Assembly (NCBI GenBank): GCA_020353055.1 | Contig: CP070686.1 | Coordinates: forward strand, 2,266,809-2,312,944 | From: Caldifarciminota bacterium | Lineage (GTDB): Bacteria; Hydrothermota; Tepidihabitantia; SM23-42 | Direction: 5' to 3' | Length of the DNA: 46,136 nucleotides | Part shown: in pieces, positions 24,865-33,127 of the stretch | Layout of the letters: the number at the start of each line of letters is the position of its first letter | Numbering within the stretch: the stretch's first letter is position 1 | Made by a program: the position numbers and the translations under genes | The notes under the pieces: generated by a model | The model's database searches: none | The model's input: the letters and a program-made list of their open reading frames with translations, nothing else | What the model was told of the DNA's origin: nothing

Positions 24865-25536
24865 TCAATAAATATTATAATCGATTGTCTTCTTTCTTTT
24901 TCTGAATGGCAGTGTCAGAAGAAGCCCTGCGACAAAGCCGCCGATATGGGCAAAATACGCGACTCCGCCGCGCGCCCCAAGTGAAGAAACACCAAAGAGA
25001 AATTGATAAAGGAACCATATGCCGAGAAAGATGAAAGAAGGCAGATATGATATTCTTAGAAAGAAACCAAGCGGGATCAGCGCAAGAACCCTTGCTCTGG
25101 GATAGAGCAGAATGTAAGCGCCCAAGACACCGGATACTGCACCGCTTGCCCCGATCATCGGGATCTTCGAATTTGGATCAATAACGCTTTGTAACAGCGC
25201 GGCAGCAATACCGCATGCGAAATAAAACAATACAAACTTCAAATGCCCCATCCGGTCCTCGACATTATCTGCAAATATCCAGAGAAAAAGCATATTCCCC
25301 ACTATGTGCATGATGCTGTCGGCATGGATGAACATGCTGGTAAAAAGTCTCAGGTAACTTTCGATACCGGTCGGATTGAACAGCAAGTAGGGCACGACTC
25401 CAAACTGACGTACGAAGTCATTAAGCTCAGCCCCGAGGGAGATCTCATAGATGTAGACAAGAACGTTGGCCGCGAGAATTGCGTAGACAACTACGGGTTT
25501 GGTGCGCGATTTTAGATTATCTTTCAGGGGTAGCAT
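24865..25536 (-). CDS. Rhomboid-family intramembrane serine protease
   Basis: 223 aa with about six membrane segments. The catalytic dyad is visible as Ser131 in GASGAVSG and His197 in AHIGGF. The HADSIMHIVGNMLFLWIF segment (71-88) carries the conserved His and Asn. The loop segment NVEDRMG matches the family. Substrates are unknown. It starts 20 nt inside the end of ispF and has an AGGAAG Shine-Dalgarno 5 nt before the ATG. The subtilase gene follows 37 nt later, so ispF, rhomboid and subtilase form one transcription unit. Confidence 0.94.
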   Translation of the reverse strand: MLPLKDNLKSRTKPVVVYAILAANVLVYIYEISLGAELNDFVRQFGVVPYLLFNPTGIESYLRLFTSMFIHADSIMHIVGNMLFLWIFADNVEDRMGHLKFVLFYFACGIAAALLQSVIDPNSKIPMIGASGAVSGVLGAYILLYPRARVLALIPLGFFLRISYLPSFIFLGIWFLYQFLFGVSSLGARGGVAYFAHIGGFVAGLLLTLPFRKRKKTIDYNIY

Positions 25537-26005
25537 ATATTCTTCCTATTTGACAGATGGCCCAGGCAGCTATCGCCTTGCCCTCACCAATTTCCCCGAT
25601 TCCTTCATTAGTTTTCCCCTTTATGGAAATCGCATCACTGGATATGGCGAGTGTGTTAGCAATTGCGGTTTTCATTTTGTCGACGTGGGGCAGTATTCTT
25701 GGCGCTTCCGCGATTATGACCGTATCGATGTACTTCACCATAAGACCTGAATTTTTCAGGAACTTACTTACTGAATTCAGTAATTTCAGACTTGAAATAT
25801 CTTTGTAACGGTCATCGTCTGGTGAGAAATGCCTGCCGATATCACCCAGGTTGGCGGCACCCAGTAGCGCGTCGCATATCGCATGGATCAGTACGTCTCC
25901 GTCCGAATGTCCGGCCAGACCCATGGGAAAATCGATCTGCACGCCTCCCAAAAAGAGTTGTCGCTCTGGAACGAGCAGATGTATATCATAACCAATGCCA
26001 ACCAT
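25517..26005 (-). CDS. ispF: 2-C-methyl-D-erythritol 2,4-cyclodiphosphate synthase
   Basis: MEP-pathway enzyme of isoprenoid synthesis, forming the cyclic diphosphate with release of CMP. 162 aa, a typical trimeric IspF. Zinc ligands are in GYDIH (Asp7, His9), followed by AGHSDGDVLIHAICDALLGAANLGDIG and HFSPDDDRYKDISS, with the C-terminal KGKTNEGIGEIGEG. The start at 26005 is set by a promoter whose -10 ends 5 nt upstream. The -35 lies immediately beside the stop codon of the upstream APC gene. No other MEP-pathway gene is in the window. Confidence 0.96.
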   Translation of the reverse strand: MVGIGYDIHLLVPERQLFLGGVQIDFPMGLAGHSDGDVLIHAICDALLGAANLGDIGRHFSPDDDRYKDISSLKLLNSVSKFLKNSGLMVKYIDTVIIAEAPRILPHVDKMKTAIANTLAISSDAISIKGKTNEGIGEIGEGKAIAAWAICQIGRIYATPER

Positions 26006-26010
26006 CCGTT

Positions 26011-26039
26011 ATTCTACTCGGGAGGTAAGTCAAAGTCAA
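26011..26039 (-). promoter_or_regulatory. Promoter for ispF operon (leaderless)
   Basis: -35 TTGACT (26039-26034), 17-nt spacer, -10 TAGAAT (26016-26011), then 5 nt to the ATG at 26005. A second TTGACT copy lies in the spacer (26033-26028). Confidence 0.65.
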
Positions 26040-26042
26040 GCA

Positions 26043-27890
26043 CTAGTGCCTTTTTCGCTTGCCGAGCAGCACGATATCACGCAGATCTTCGGGTTTTCCT
26101 GCCTTTTGCCATGTTCTATCAAAATCGGGGTCCTGCGATATTTGAGCAATTGCCATCAATGCTCTGAGATGGGATCTTCTTCTGTCTTGCGTACCGACAA
26201 GCACAAATATTATGTGAACCGGTTCGGGTGCATCAGGGAATATTATGCCATCTCTTGCTCTGACCAAGAGCACGTCGAATTTGTCGCTTCCGTCGATGAT
26301 GATATGAGGAATTGCCAACCCTGGTCTCAATGCGGTGCAGGATTGTTTCTCTCGTTCAATGAAAAGCTGAACGAATCTTAACTTTTCGACTCCCAGCCTC
26401 TTACTCAATTTTTCAGAGGCGATTTGAACAAATTCATCAAAATGCAGGCTCTTTTCAAAATCAAGTATTATCGCATCCTTTATTAAATGATCGAATTCAT
26501 CTTCGATTATTTCTTCACGTTCTTTCACGACTTCGCGCAGTTCTTCGCGCAGTGAGTCGGTTGCGATCTGCCGATCGGTGACACGTTCGACAATGCACAT
26601 GAGTGCCGACTCTCGCGTTATCTTTGGCCGAACGTAGAAAAGATACCAGATCAGTGCGGCAAGAATGAATACCGCCGTCGTCGTCAGTGTGAACACGCCC
26701 ATATCGACGATGAGGAATAGATAGCCAAGGATTCCGGCGATCTGGATATAGGGATATAATGGTGCCTTGAAACTTGGTTGATAGTTCTGAAGTCTGCTTT
26801 CGCGCATGACTATTACCGCGAGATTAGCCGAAATATACAGAAGGAGAAGCATTGTGGAAGCAACTTTAACCAAAACTTCGAGGTCGAGAAATAAGATGGT
26901 TATGATCATGATAAGTGAGGTTACGATTATTGCGATATGAGGAGTTTTGAATTTCCGGCTTATTCGGGAGAAAAAATGCGGCAGAATTTCATCACGGCTC
27001 ATTGCGAGCGGATATCGTGAGGCCGACATGATACCGGCATTGGCGGTCGAAATGAATGCAAGAAGAGCAGCGATTGCAGTGACGATGATACCCCCTATAC
27101 CCCAGAAGGTTTTTGCTCCAGTGGAGATCGGGGTAAGAGAATTTCTCAGTGTTTCCGGCTCGAGGATACCCACGGTGACGAACGCCACGGCGACATACAG
27201 ACCCAGAACCATAGTGTATGCAAGCATCATTCCAAGCGGCACGGTTATCTTTGGATTCTTGATCTCTTCGGCAACGCTGGCCACTTTGGTAAGTCCGCCA
27301 AAGGAAATGAAAACAAGCCCTGCGGTCGATAGCACGTGGCCGAACCCGTATGGCGTGAAATTATCAAGCCGTTGCGGATGGACATTAGTGAAACCGATAA
27401 TGACATAGAGACCGAGAATGACAAATAGCGCTGCGACGAGAAGAATTTGTGTGATGCCTGCTTCCTTGACGCCCAGGAGATTTATTACCATGAAGAAAAG
27501 GCACAAGATGACGGCGATTGCCTTTATTTCAATAGTGCTTAGTCCCGGGTTGATCAACAGCGCAAATATCCCCATGCCCATTAATGCAAACGCTGTTTTT
27601 AGGCTCAAGGATAACCAACTGGCCAGGCCGGCTACTGTACCTGGGGCAAACCCCATGCTTCTCGTTATGTAAAAATAGTCGCCACCTGCTTTGGGCATAG
27701 CAGTGACCAGTTCCGCTTTACTCAGTAGCGCCGGCACGACAAGCAAACCGGCGATAATATAGGAAAGGATCATGGCCGGTCCTGCCTTGGCAAATGCAAT
27801 ACCTGGAAGAACGAACAAACCGGAACTTATCATTGCACCGGCCGCGATTGAGAATACTTCAAGAATGCCGAGTTCTTTTCTCAGAGGCAT
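26043..27890 (-). CDS. APC-superfamily permease fused to a C-terminal PTS EIIA type-2 domain
   Basis: 615 aa. The N-terminal two thirds are an amino acid-polyamine-organocation permease of about 12 segments. The first helix has the substrate-binding pattern AGAMISSGLFVLPG (17-30), and further family motifs are KAGGDYFYI, ASVAEEIKNPK and STANAGIMSASRY. After a charged linker (about 415-465), the C-terminal about 150 residues match the fructose/mannitol-type EIIA domain. Its presumed phosphoryl-accepting His is at about 529 in GLAIPH, with FVLVGTQDRRRSHLRAL after it. No HPr or EI gene is in the window. The EIIA domain probably regulates transport, and the phospho-donor is unknown. It lies 17 nt after the K+ channel gene and is probably co-transcribed. 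Confidence 0.92.
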   Translation of the reverse strand: MPLRKELGILEVFSIAAGAMISSGLFVLPGIAFAKAGPAMILSYIIAGLLVVPALLSKAELVTAMPKAGGDYFYITRSMGFAPGTVAGLASWLSLSLKTAFALMGMGIFALLINPGLSTIEIKAIAVILCLFFMVINLLGVKEAGITQILLVAALFVILGLYVIIGFTNVHPQRLDNFTPYGFGHVLSTAGLVFISFGGLTKVASVAEEIKNPKITVPLGMMLAYTMVLGLYVAVAFVTVGILEPETLRNSLTPISTGAKTFWGIGGIIVTAIAALLAFISTANAGIMSASRYPLAMSRDEILPHFFSRISRKFKTPHIAIIVTSLIMIITILFLDLEVLVKVASTMLLLLYISANLAVIVMRESRLQNYQPSFKAPLYPYIQIAGILGYLFLIVDMGVFTLTTTAVFILAALIWYLFYVRPKITRESALMCIVERVTDRQIATDSLREELREVVKEREEIIEDEFDHLIKDAIILDFEKSLHFDEFVQIASEKLSKRLGVEKLRFVQLFIEREKQSCTALRPGLAIPHIIIDGSDKFDVLLVRARDGIIFPDAPEPVHIIFVLVGTQDRRRSHLRALMAIAQISQDPDFDRTWQKAGKPEDLRDIVLLGKRKRH

Positions 27891-27907
27891 TGAGCGCCCT
27901 ATAATTT

Positions 27908-28909
27908 TCAGGAACAGATCTTCCTGAGCTGCACTATTTGCTCAGGAGTTCCAAATCCGATCAACGTATCGCCTGGGTTTATTATACTGTCCGAACTTGG
28001 ATTGAAAGTCAATTTGTTTAAATTTACAGATTTAAGTGCGGGGATGACGATCCCGATTTTCTTGGATATCTCTGTTTCTTTCAATGTCTTACCGGCTACT
28101 GCAGACCCAGTCCTTACAATCACTTCGTCGAGCAGCAAGTTGAGATGTTGCCCGCGCAGTATCGAATCAAGAAACGACATGACCGTCGGCCTCAAGGCTG
28201 CTGAAGCAAGGTGGATGCCGCCAATCTTTTCCGGGGAGAATACGTAATCGGCACCTGCCTTTCTTAGTTTATCGATAGATGCGGCCTCCACGGCACGGGA
28301 AATGATCCTCAAATTTGCGTTCAAGGACCGTGCGGTAAGACAAATATAGAGATTGTCTGCATCGTGTCCCAGGGCAGCTATGATGCCTCTGGCCTTTTCG
28401 ATCCCCGCGGATTTGAGAACTTCGTCGTGGGTGGCATCACCTACCATATACAGTATCTTCGGGTTTTCTCTTATGAAGGTATCAACCACGCTCTGCTCTT
28501 TTTCTATCAGGACGAAAGGCTCACCGGCATTGAGGAATTCATGTATGACATCCTCGCCAACTGCGCCTACGCCGCAAATAACAAAATGATCTTTCATTTT
28601 AGATATTCTCTGCTGCATACCTTGCCTCCTGAAGACTTCGCGAAATGTTCCCTCCACGATAGAAGAGAAAATAAAATTGGCGCCTGTGGCGATTAACAAT
28701 ATACCGCTGATTATGAGCATGGCCGTAAAGACTCGCCCACCGTCGCTCAGCGGCCGCACTTCTCCATACCCAACCGTCGATACGGTGATGATAGTCATAT
28801 AAAACGCCTCATTGAATGACCATCCTTCAATGACCATGTATCCAATCGTTCCTCCTAAGAACACAGCGACGATCGCAGTGATTATGATTGCAATGCGGCG
28901 ATACATCAT
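27908..28909 (-). CDS. Potassium channel protein with RCK (TrkA-N/TrkA-C) domains
   Basis: 333 aa. Two membrane helices surround a pore loop with the K+ selectivity filter TVGYGE (45-50). An RCK N domain begins HFVICGVGAVGEDVIHEF (about 108-125, a GxGxxG Rossmann variant) and runs to about 230. A TrkA-C domain follows (about 245-333, VRTGSAVAGKTLKE and NPGDTLIGFGTPEQI). This is the MthK-like two-helix plus RCK layout. It starts MM; the promoter with consensus TATAAT ends 7 nt before the first ATG. The APC-EIIA permease follows in the same operon, and K+ homeostasis linked to amino-acid uptake is possible. Confidence 0.94.
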   Translation of the reverse strand: MMYRRIAIIITAIVAVFLGGTIGYMVIEGWSFNEAFYMTIITVSTVGYGEVRPLSDGGRVFTAMLIISGILLIATGANFIFSSIVEGTFREVFRRQGMQQRISKMKDHFVICGVGAVGEDVIHEFLNAGEPFVLIEKEQSVVDTFIRENPKILYMVGDATHDEVLKSAGIEKARGIIAALGHDADNLYICLTARSLNANLRIISRAVEAASIDKLRKAGADYVFSPEKIGGIHLASAALRPTVMSFLDSILRGQHLNLLLDEVIVRTGSAVAGKTLKETEISKKIGIVIPALKSVNLNKLTFNPSSDSIINPGDTLIGFGTPEQIVQLRKICS

Positions 28910-28916
28910 CTATTCG

Positions 28917-28945
28917 ATTATATATTTTATCTTTGTGCGTGTCAA
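28917..28945 (-). promoter_or_regulatory. Promoter for K+ channel / APC operon (leaderless)
   Basis: -35 TTGACA (28945-28940), 17-nt spacer, -10 TATAAT (28922-28917), all consensus, then 7 nt to the ATG at 28909. Confidence 0.8.
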
Positions 28946-28964
28946 CAATTACTGAAATTCATGC

Positions 28965-28992
28965 TTGAAAGTTGTATATATATATGTATTAT
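28965..28992 (+). promoter_or_regulatory. Promoter for ABC exporter operon (leaderless)
   Basis: -35 TTGAAA (28965-28970), 16-nt spacer made partly of TA repeats, -10 TATTAT (28987-28992), then 5 nt to the ATG at 28998. It sits back to back with the K+ channel promoter. Confidence 0.65.
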
Positions 28993-28997
28993 TGGCA

Positions 28998-29972
28998 ATG
29001 GTTGGAAGCGGTGAAATCGTCGTCGACGGCATACACAAGGTTTTCAAGAAGGGTAAGCCAGATGAAGTACGGGCAGTGGACGGTATTAGTTTTACCATCA
29101 ACAAGGGCGAACTTTTTGGTCTGCTCGGTCCTAATGGTGCTGGTAAGACGACGCTCATAAAATGTATTTCAACTCTCTTGATCCCCGACAGCGGCTCGGT
29201 GAAGGTCGGCGGCTACGATATCTACCGTGAACCCCTGGACGTGAGGCGTCACATTGGTGTATTAACCGGTGGCGAACGCTCCCTTTATTGGAAACTGAAT
29301 CCGGTCGAAAATCTCCGGTACTTTGCCGCTCTCTACGGCGTGCCGCGTAAGATTACAAAAGAACGCATCGAATACCTTCTCGATTTGATGGGGTTGACAG
29401 ACAAGACACGCGTGCGGGTCGAAAAGCTTTCTTCGGGGATGAAACAGAAGCTTTCCCTCGCCAGGGTTCTGATCCATGACCCGCCGATTCTACTCGTGGA
29501 TGAACCGACATTGGGTCTTGATCCCTATTTTGCACGTTTCATACGGGATTTTGTTAAGAATGAACTGAACAGAAAACTCAACAAAACGATTCTGTTGACC
29601 ACTCATTATATGGATGAAGCTGACGATCTCTGCGAACGTATTGCTTTTATGAATCGCGGCAAGATCGAAGCCCTCGATACGCCTGAACGATTGAAACAGA
29701 GCATGCCGCAGAAACAGGTGCTGGAGATAAAATGCCAGGGCACGCTCGAGAGGGAGATGTTCAGTAGTATTGAAGGAGCGGCGAGCATCAATATCTCGCA
29801 TGGAGATGGCTTCGCTTATCTGCGGTTGAATACAGACAATCCAGAAATAATCTTGGGCAATATCATTGAGCTGGTTCGGGAGAATGCGAAGATATATTCT
29901 GTGCGTGTGACCGTGCCAACGCTCGAAGATGTTTTTGTACATCTTACAGGTGCGAGCCTCAAAGACGGATGA
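28998..29972 (+). CDS. ABC-2 type transporter ATP-binding protein (DrrA-like)
   Basis: 324-aa nucleotide-binding subunit of an ABC exporter. Walker A GPNGAGKT (44-51), signature LSSGM (144-148), Walker B LLVDEPTLGLDP (165-176), and the H-loop His in LLTTHYMDEADDL. The C-terminal about 90 residues form the extra domain typical of DrrA/CcmA-type subunits (drug, lipid or polysaccharide export). I start at 28998 (MVGSGEIVVDG) because the promoter's -10 ends 5 nt before it. The longer frame from 28965 would begin inside the -35 box. Two permease genes follow at 30006 and 30814. Substrate unknown. Confidence 0.94.
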   Translation: MVGSGEIVVDGIHKVFKKGKPDEVRAVDGISFTINKGELFGLLGPNGAGKTTLIKCISTLLIPDSGSVKVGGYDIYREPLDVRRHIGVLTGGERSLYWKLNPVENLRYFAALYGVPRKITKERIEYLLDLMGLTDKTRVRVEKLSSGMKQKLSLARVLIHDPPILLVDEPTLGLDPYFARFIRDFVKNELNRKLNKTILLTTHYMDEADDLCERIAFMNRGKIEALDTPERLKQSMPQKQVLEIKCQGTLEREMFSSIEGAASINISHGDGFAYLRLNTDNPEIILGNIIELVRENAKIYSVRVTVPTLEDVFVHLTGASLKDG

Positions 29973-30005
29973 TATTTTTGCTCAAAGGCAAACCATAGCG
30001 GTACT

Positions 30006-30809
30006 ATGTGGGTGATAGTCGAAGAAGTCAGAAAGAGCATCAGAATACTACTCGCGTACCCGGCCGAAGTTATTTTCTGGGTATTTTCACCGCTATTGTG
30101 GGTGATTCCACTTGTTTTCCAAGGCAAGGCGCTGGTTGGTGCCTTCAGTAGCACTCAGTTTGGTAACCTTGCAGGTACTGATGATTTCATCCCGTATGTT
30201 CTTATCGGTGCGATAATAAGTACGTATATGTTCTCTGCTGTGTGGAGTATGGGTAATTCGTTTCGAGATGAAACGTACTACGGAACGCTTGAGCACATTC
30301 TCTCTTCACCTGCACGTCCAGCCTATATTCTCATTGGGAAAGGCCTGTACAACTCGATACTGTCTACTTCGTTTGTCATAGTGCAACTTCTCATCTGCGT
30401 TTTTATTTTCGGTCTCGAAATCACGCTGATAAAGATCCTGCCCATTTTTATGTTCTTGCTGCTGCTCATCGTTGGTCTCTACGGTATCGGTTTCATGGCC
30501 GCTGCGCTCACTCTTCTTGTAAAGGAAGCTCACGGTCTGCTGCACATGTTTGAATACATACTCTTTCTATTCTCGCCGATCCGGTATCCAGTTGAGGTAA
30601 ATCCAATAACGAAGACAATAAGTGTTTTCATACCGCTCACCTATGCGCTCATTGCCCTCCGTGGACTGTTATTGAATATCGAGTTCAATTTTCTTAAGAA
30701 CAGTGTGATTCTGTTCGGCATTGACTGCGTGTTGATCCCGCTTGGGCTAATTGTATTCCATTATGTTGAGAAGCGTACAAAGACCAGAGGCACGCTGTCA
30801 GACTATTAG
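30006..30809 (+). CDS. ABC-2 type transporter permease (first of two)
   Basis: 267-aa inner-membrane protein with about six hydrophobic segments and the ABC-2 permease layout. A short cytoplasmic N-terminal helix is followed by FWVFSPLLWVIPLVFQG, then DFIPYVLIGAIISTYMFSAVW. The cytoplasmic coupling motif is FRDETYYGTLEHILSSPARP, and FIPLTYALIALRGLLL lies near the end. It pairs with the ATPase encoded 33 nt upstream and with the related permease that starts 4 nt after its stop, probably as a heterodimer. No clear Shine-Dalgarno sequence. Confidence 0.87.
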   Translation: MWVIVEEVRKSIRILLAYPAEVIFWVFSPLLWVIPLVFQGKALVGAFSSTQFGNLAGTDDFIPYVLIGAIISTYMFSAVWSMGNSFRDETYYGTLEHILSSPARPAYILIGKGLYNSILSTSFVIVQLLICVFIFGLEITLIKILPIFMFLLLLIVGLYGIGFMAAALTLLVKEAHGLLHMFEYILFLFSPIRYPVEVNPITKTISVFIPLTYALIALRGLLLNIEFNFLKNSVILFGIDCVLIPLGLIVFHYVEKRTKTRGTLSDY

Positions 30810-30813
30810 TCTT

Positions 30814-31677
30814 ATGTCATTCAATCAAAGTCGCCAAGGACTGATCCATACGCTTCTTCATTATCTTCGGGCGATAAACGCGGAGAACATCAAGGAATGG
30901 AAGATCGAATTTACTTATAAGCCTGATTTTGTCAGGCAATTCATCGAGCCTTTTGTTTATCTATTCCCGTATTTTCTGTATGGTTTTGCTCTGCTCGGTG
31001 GTCGTTACTCAGAACATCTGAGGAGCATCACAGGAATAAGCGATATGGTTGCCTACACGTTTATTGGCTATTTGTTCATTGGCTTCTTGAACACCGCGTG
31101 TTGGGCAATGGGTTTTTCGCTACGCAAGGAACAATGGTTCGGTACTCTTGAAACGATATTCGTCGCTCCGGTTCCGCGTTGGGTGTATGTGGCCGGAATG
31201 GCGCTCCATTCAACGTGCCACCAGGGTTTGATAATGCTCATTCAAGCGGTAGCGATCGCCACGTTCTTTGCGATTGTACTGCACATGAGCGGTATTTTCA
31301 TTGCGCTCTTAATCGTTCTGCTGATGTTGCTTGGTCTGTATGGGCTGGGTATAATTGTCGCTGGTTTGACAATTGCCCTCAAACAATGGTGGGTTGTTTC
31401 GGAAGCGCTCTCGACGCTCATCGTCGTGGTAACACCGATCGCGTATCCGCTTGCGGTATTACCGTTTGTATTGCGTAAACTGTCGATGTTCTTACCGACC
31501 ACCTATGGCATTATCGGCGTCCGGCATTTTCTGTTGGGCGAGGAACTCGCCATAGCCCTGCCGACGATCTTCTTGCGCCTTTCATTGATATTGGTCGTCT
31601 GGTTGACATTCGGGATGATTGTATTTCTGGTCATGGATCGGTATGGCCGGAAAAGAGGTTCACTTTCCATATATTAA
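30814..31677 (+). CDS. ABC-2 type transporter permease (second of two)
   Basis: 287 aa, homologous in layout to the preceding gene. The sequence includes FVRQFIEPFVYLFPYFLYGF, DMVAYTFIGYLFIGFLNTAC, the coupling segment LRKEQWFGTLETIFVAPVPR and FLPTTYGIIGVRHFLLG. I place the start at ATG 30814 (MSFNQSRQG), 4 nt after the previous stop, rather than at 30751, which would overlap the first permease by about 60 nt. Two different permeases after one ATPase indicate a heterodimeric channel. Substrate not predictable. Confidence 0.86.
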   Translation: MSFNQSRQGLIHTLLHYLRAINAENIKEWKIEFTYKPDFVRQFIEPFVYLFPYFLYGFALLGGRYSEHLRSITGISDMVAYTFIGYLFIGFLNTACWAMGFSLRKEQWFGTLETIFVAPVPRWVYVAGMALHSTCHQGLIMLIQAVAIATFFAIVLHMSGIFIALLIVLLMLLGLYGLGIIVAGLTIALKQWWVVSEALSTLIVVVTPIAYPLAVLPFVLRKLSMFLPTTYGIIGVRHFLLGEELAIALPTIFLRLSLILVVWLTFGMIVFLVMDRYGRKRGSLSIY

Positions 31678-31689
31678 AAGGAGGAGAAG

Positions 31690-33111
31690 ATGAACAGCAT
31701 TGTCATAATAGAATTTGTCCTATACCTGGTGCTGATCATGGGGATCGGATTGTATTTTGCCAGGAAGAAAATGACTCAGGCTGATTTTCATCTCGGCGGC
31801 AAGAAAATCCCCGGCTGGGCACTTGCTTTGTCGGAAAGAGCAACCGGGGAGTCAGCATGGTGTCTGCTTGGGCTGACCGGTTTTGCATTTGCCGCTGGTT
31901 TTTCGTCGGTCTGGATTGCCATAGGTTGCGTGGCCGGTATCACCGTTTCCTGGTTGTGGCTGGCACGAGAATTCAGGCGGGAACGTGATAAGTATGATAC
32001 GCTGACCCTGCCAGACTATCTGGCCACCAAATATGCAGATCGGGGTAAGTTCATACGATGGTTCTCCAGTCTCATAATCATTTTCTTCTTCGTCCTCTAT
32101 GTGGCTGCACAGTTCAGCGGCGGCGGTAAGACGTTGAACATCACATTTGGTATTCCGATTACGTGGGGGATCATTATTTCGGCGGTCATCGTTATTCTGT
32201 ATGCGATGGCGGGAGGTTTCTTTTCTGTGGTTTGGACCGATGTACTCCAGGCTATACTGATGATAATCACTCTGGTGGTAACACCCATAGTTGCGCTTAT
32301 TGCCATTGCACGCAGTAATATCTCGATCCCCGGTGCTTTGTCTCTTGCCGGAGGCGGATTGGATTCCTGGACCGGGGGTGCGGTTGGATTTGCCGCGGGA
32401 ACTTTGATATTCAACAATTTCTCGTGGTTCTTCGGATATCTGGGTGGACAACCACAGTTGGATGCGCGCTGGATGGCAATGCGAAGCGATAAGGATGTGA
32501 AGATAGGCGCGGCAATTGCCATAATATGGACGCTCCTTGCATACGCAGGTGCGATCACGCTGGGTATTGCGGCGATCGCGCTATTTGGCACGGGTGCGGT
32601 TTCTGATCCCGAGCAGATCCTTCCTTTCATGCTTCTCAAACTCATGCCACCGTGGTTGGCTGGTATTCTTCTTGCCGGTGCGGTTGCCGCTATGATGTCG
32701 ACCGCGGATTCGCAATTGTTGATCGCAACATCTTCGATCAGCGAAGATATTGTGCACAAGGCGTTGCGTAAGGACTTTGACGATCGGAAGCTCGTTCTGA
32801 TTTCCCGTATTACGATTCTTGTCGTAGGCCTGATCGCGCTCGTGATGGCTTTTACGTCGAAGAGTTTGATCTACACGATCGTTGGTTGGGCATGGGCAGG
32901 TATCGGTTGTTCGTTCGCACCGGCGGTGATTCTTTCCTTTTTCTGGAAAAGATTCAGCGCGCGGGGCGTGATTGCATCACTGGTCGCGGGTTTCGTCACG
33001 ACGGTTGCCTGGATGACCACGGGTCTTGATGCATTCTTCACGGCAAGGGCAGCAACTTTTGTTATTGCCTTTGCTTGCGCCGTAATAGTAACGCTATGGA
33101 AGAATGAGTGA
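31690..33111 (+). CDS. Sodium:solute symporter family protein (PutP-like)
   Basis: 473-aa secondary transporter of the SSS family with about 13 hydrophobic segments. Family signatures are DFHLGGKKIPGWALALSERATGESAW in the first segments (LGG and S-E-R-A-T-G-E-S region as in PutP), LYAMAGGFFSVVWTDVLQA and the MMSTADSQLLIATSSISEDI stretch. The last resembles the sodium-binding region of proline/pantothenate symporters. The closest named relative in style is the Na+/proline symporter, but substrate cannot be fixed. A strong AAAAGGAGG precedes the ATG, and the gene follows the second permease by 12 nt, so it belongs to the same transcript. It converges with the patatin gene 16 nt downstream. Confidence 0.9.
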   Translation: MNSIVIIEFVLYLVLIMGIGLYFARKKMTQADFHLGGKKIPGWALALSERATGESAWCLLGLTGFAFAAGFSSVWIAIGCVAGITVSWLWLAREFRRERDKYDTLTLPDYLATKYADRGKFIRWFSSLIIIFFFVLYVAAQFSGGGKTLNITFGIPITWGIIISAVIVILYAMAGGFFSVVWTDVLQAILMIITLVVTPIVALIAIARSNISIPGALSLAGGGLDSWTGGAVGFAAGTLIFNNFSWFFGYLGGQPQLDARWMAMRSDKDVKIGAAIAIIWTLLAYAGAITLGIAAIALFGTGAVSDPEQILPFMLLKLMPPWLAGILLAGAVAAMMSTADSQLLIATSSISEDIVHKALRKDFDDRKLVLISRITILVVGLIALVMAFTSKSLIYTIVGWAWAGIGCSFAPAVILSFFWKRFSARGVIASLVAGFVTTVAWMTTGLDAFFTARAATFVIAFACAVIVTLWKNE

Positions 33112-33127
33112 AGGAGCTTGTAGTATA

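Noticed and set aside
28971-28986. TATATATATATG run upstream of the ABC ATPase gene as a microsatellite or alternative start region
   Set aside because: It is the spacer of a good promoter, and short TA runs are common; the upstream ATGs would lie inside the promoter.
32097-32759. 220-codon antisense ORF (and another of 199 codons at 31852) within the sodium:solute symporter gene
   Set aside because: Mirrors the hydrophobic codon usage of the real gene; no start signals or family features.
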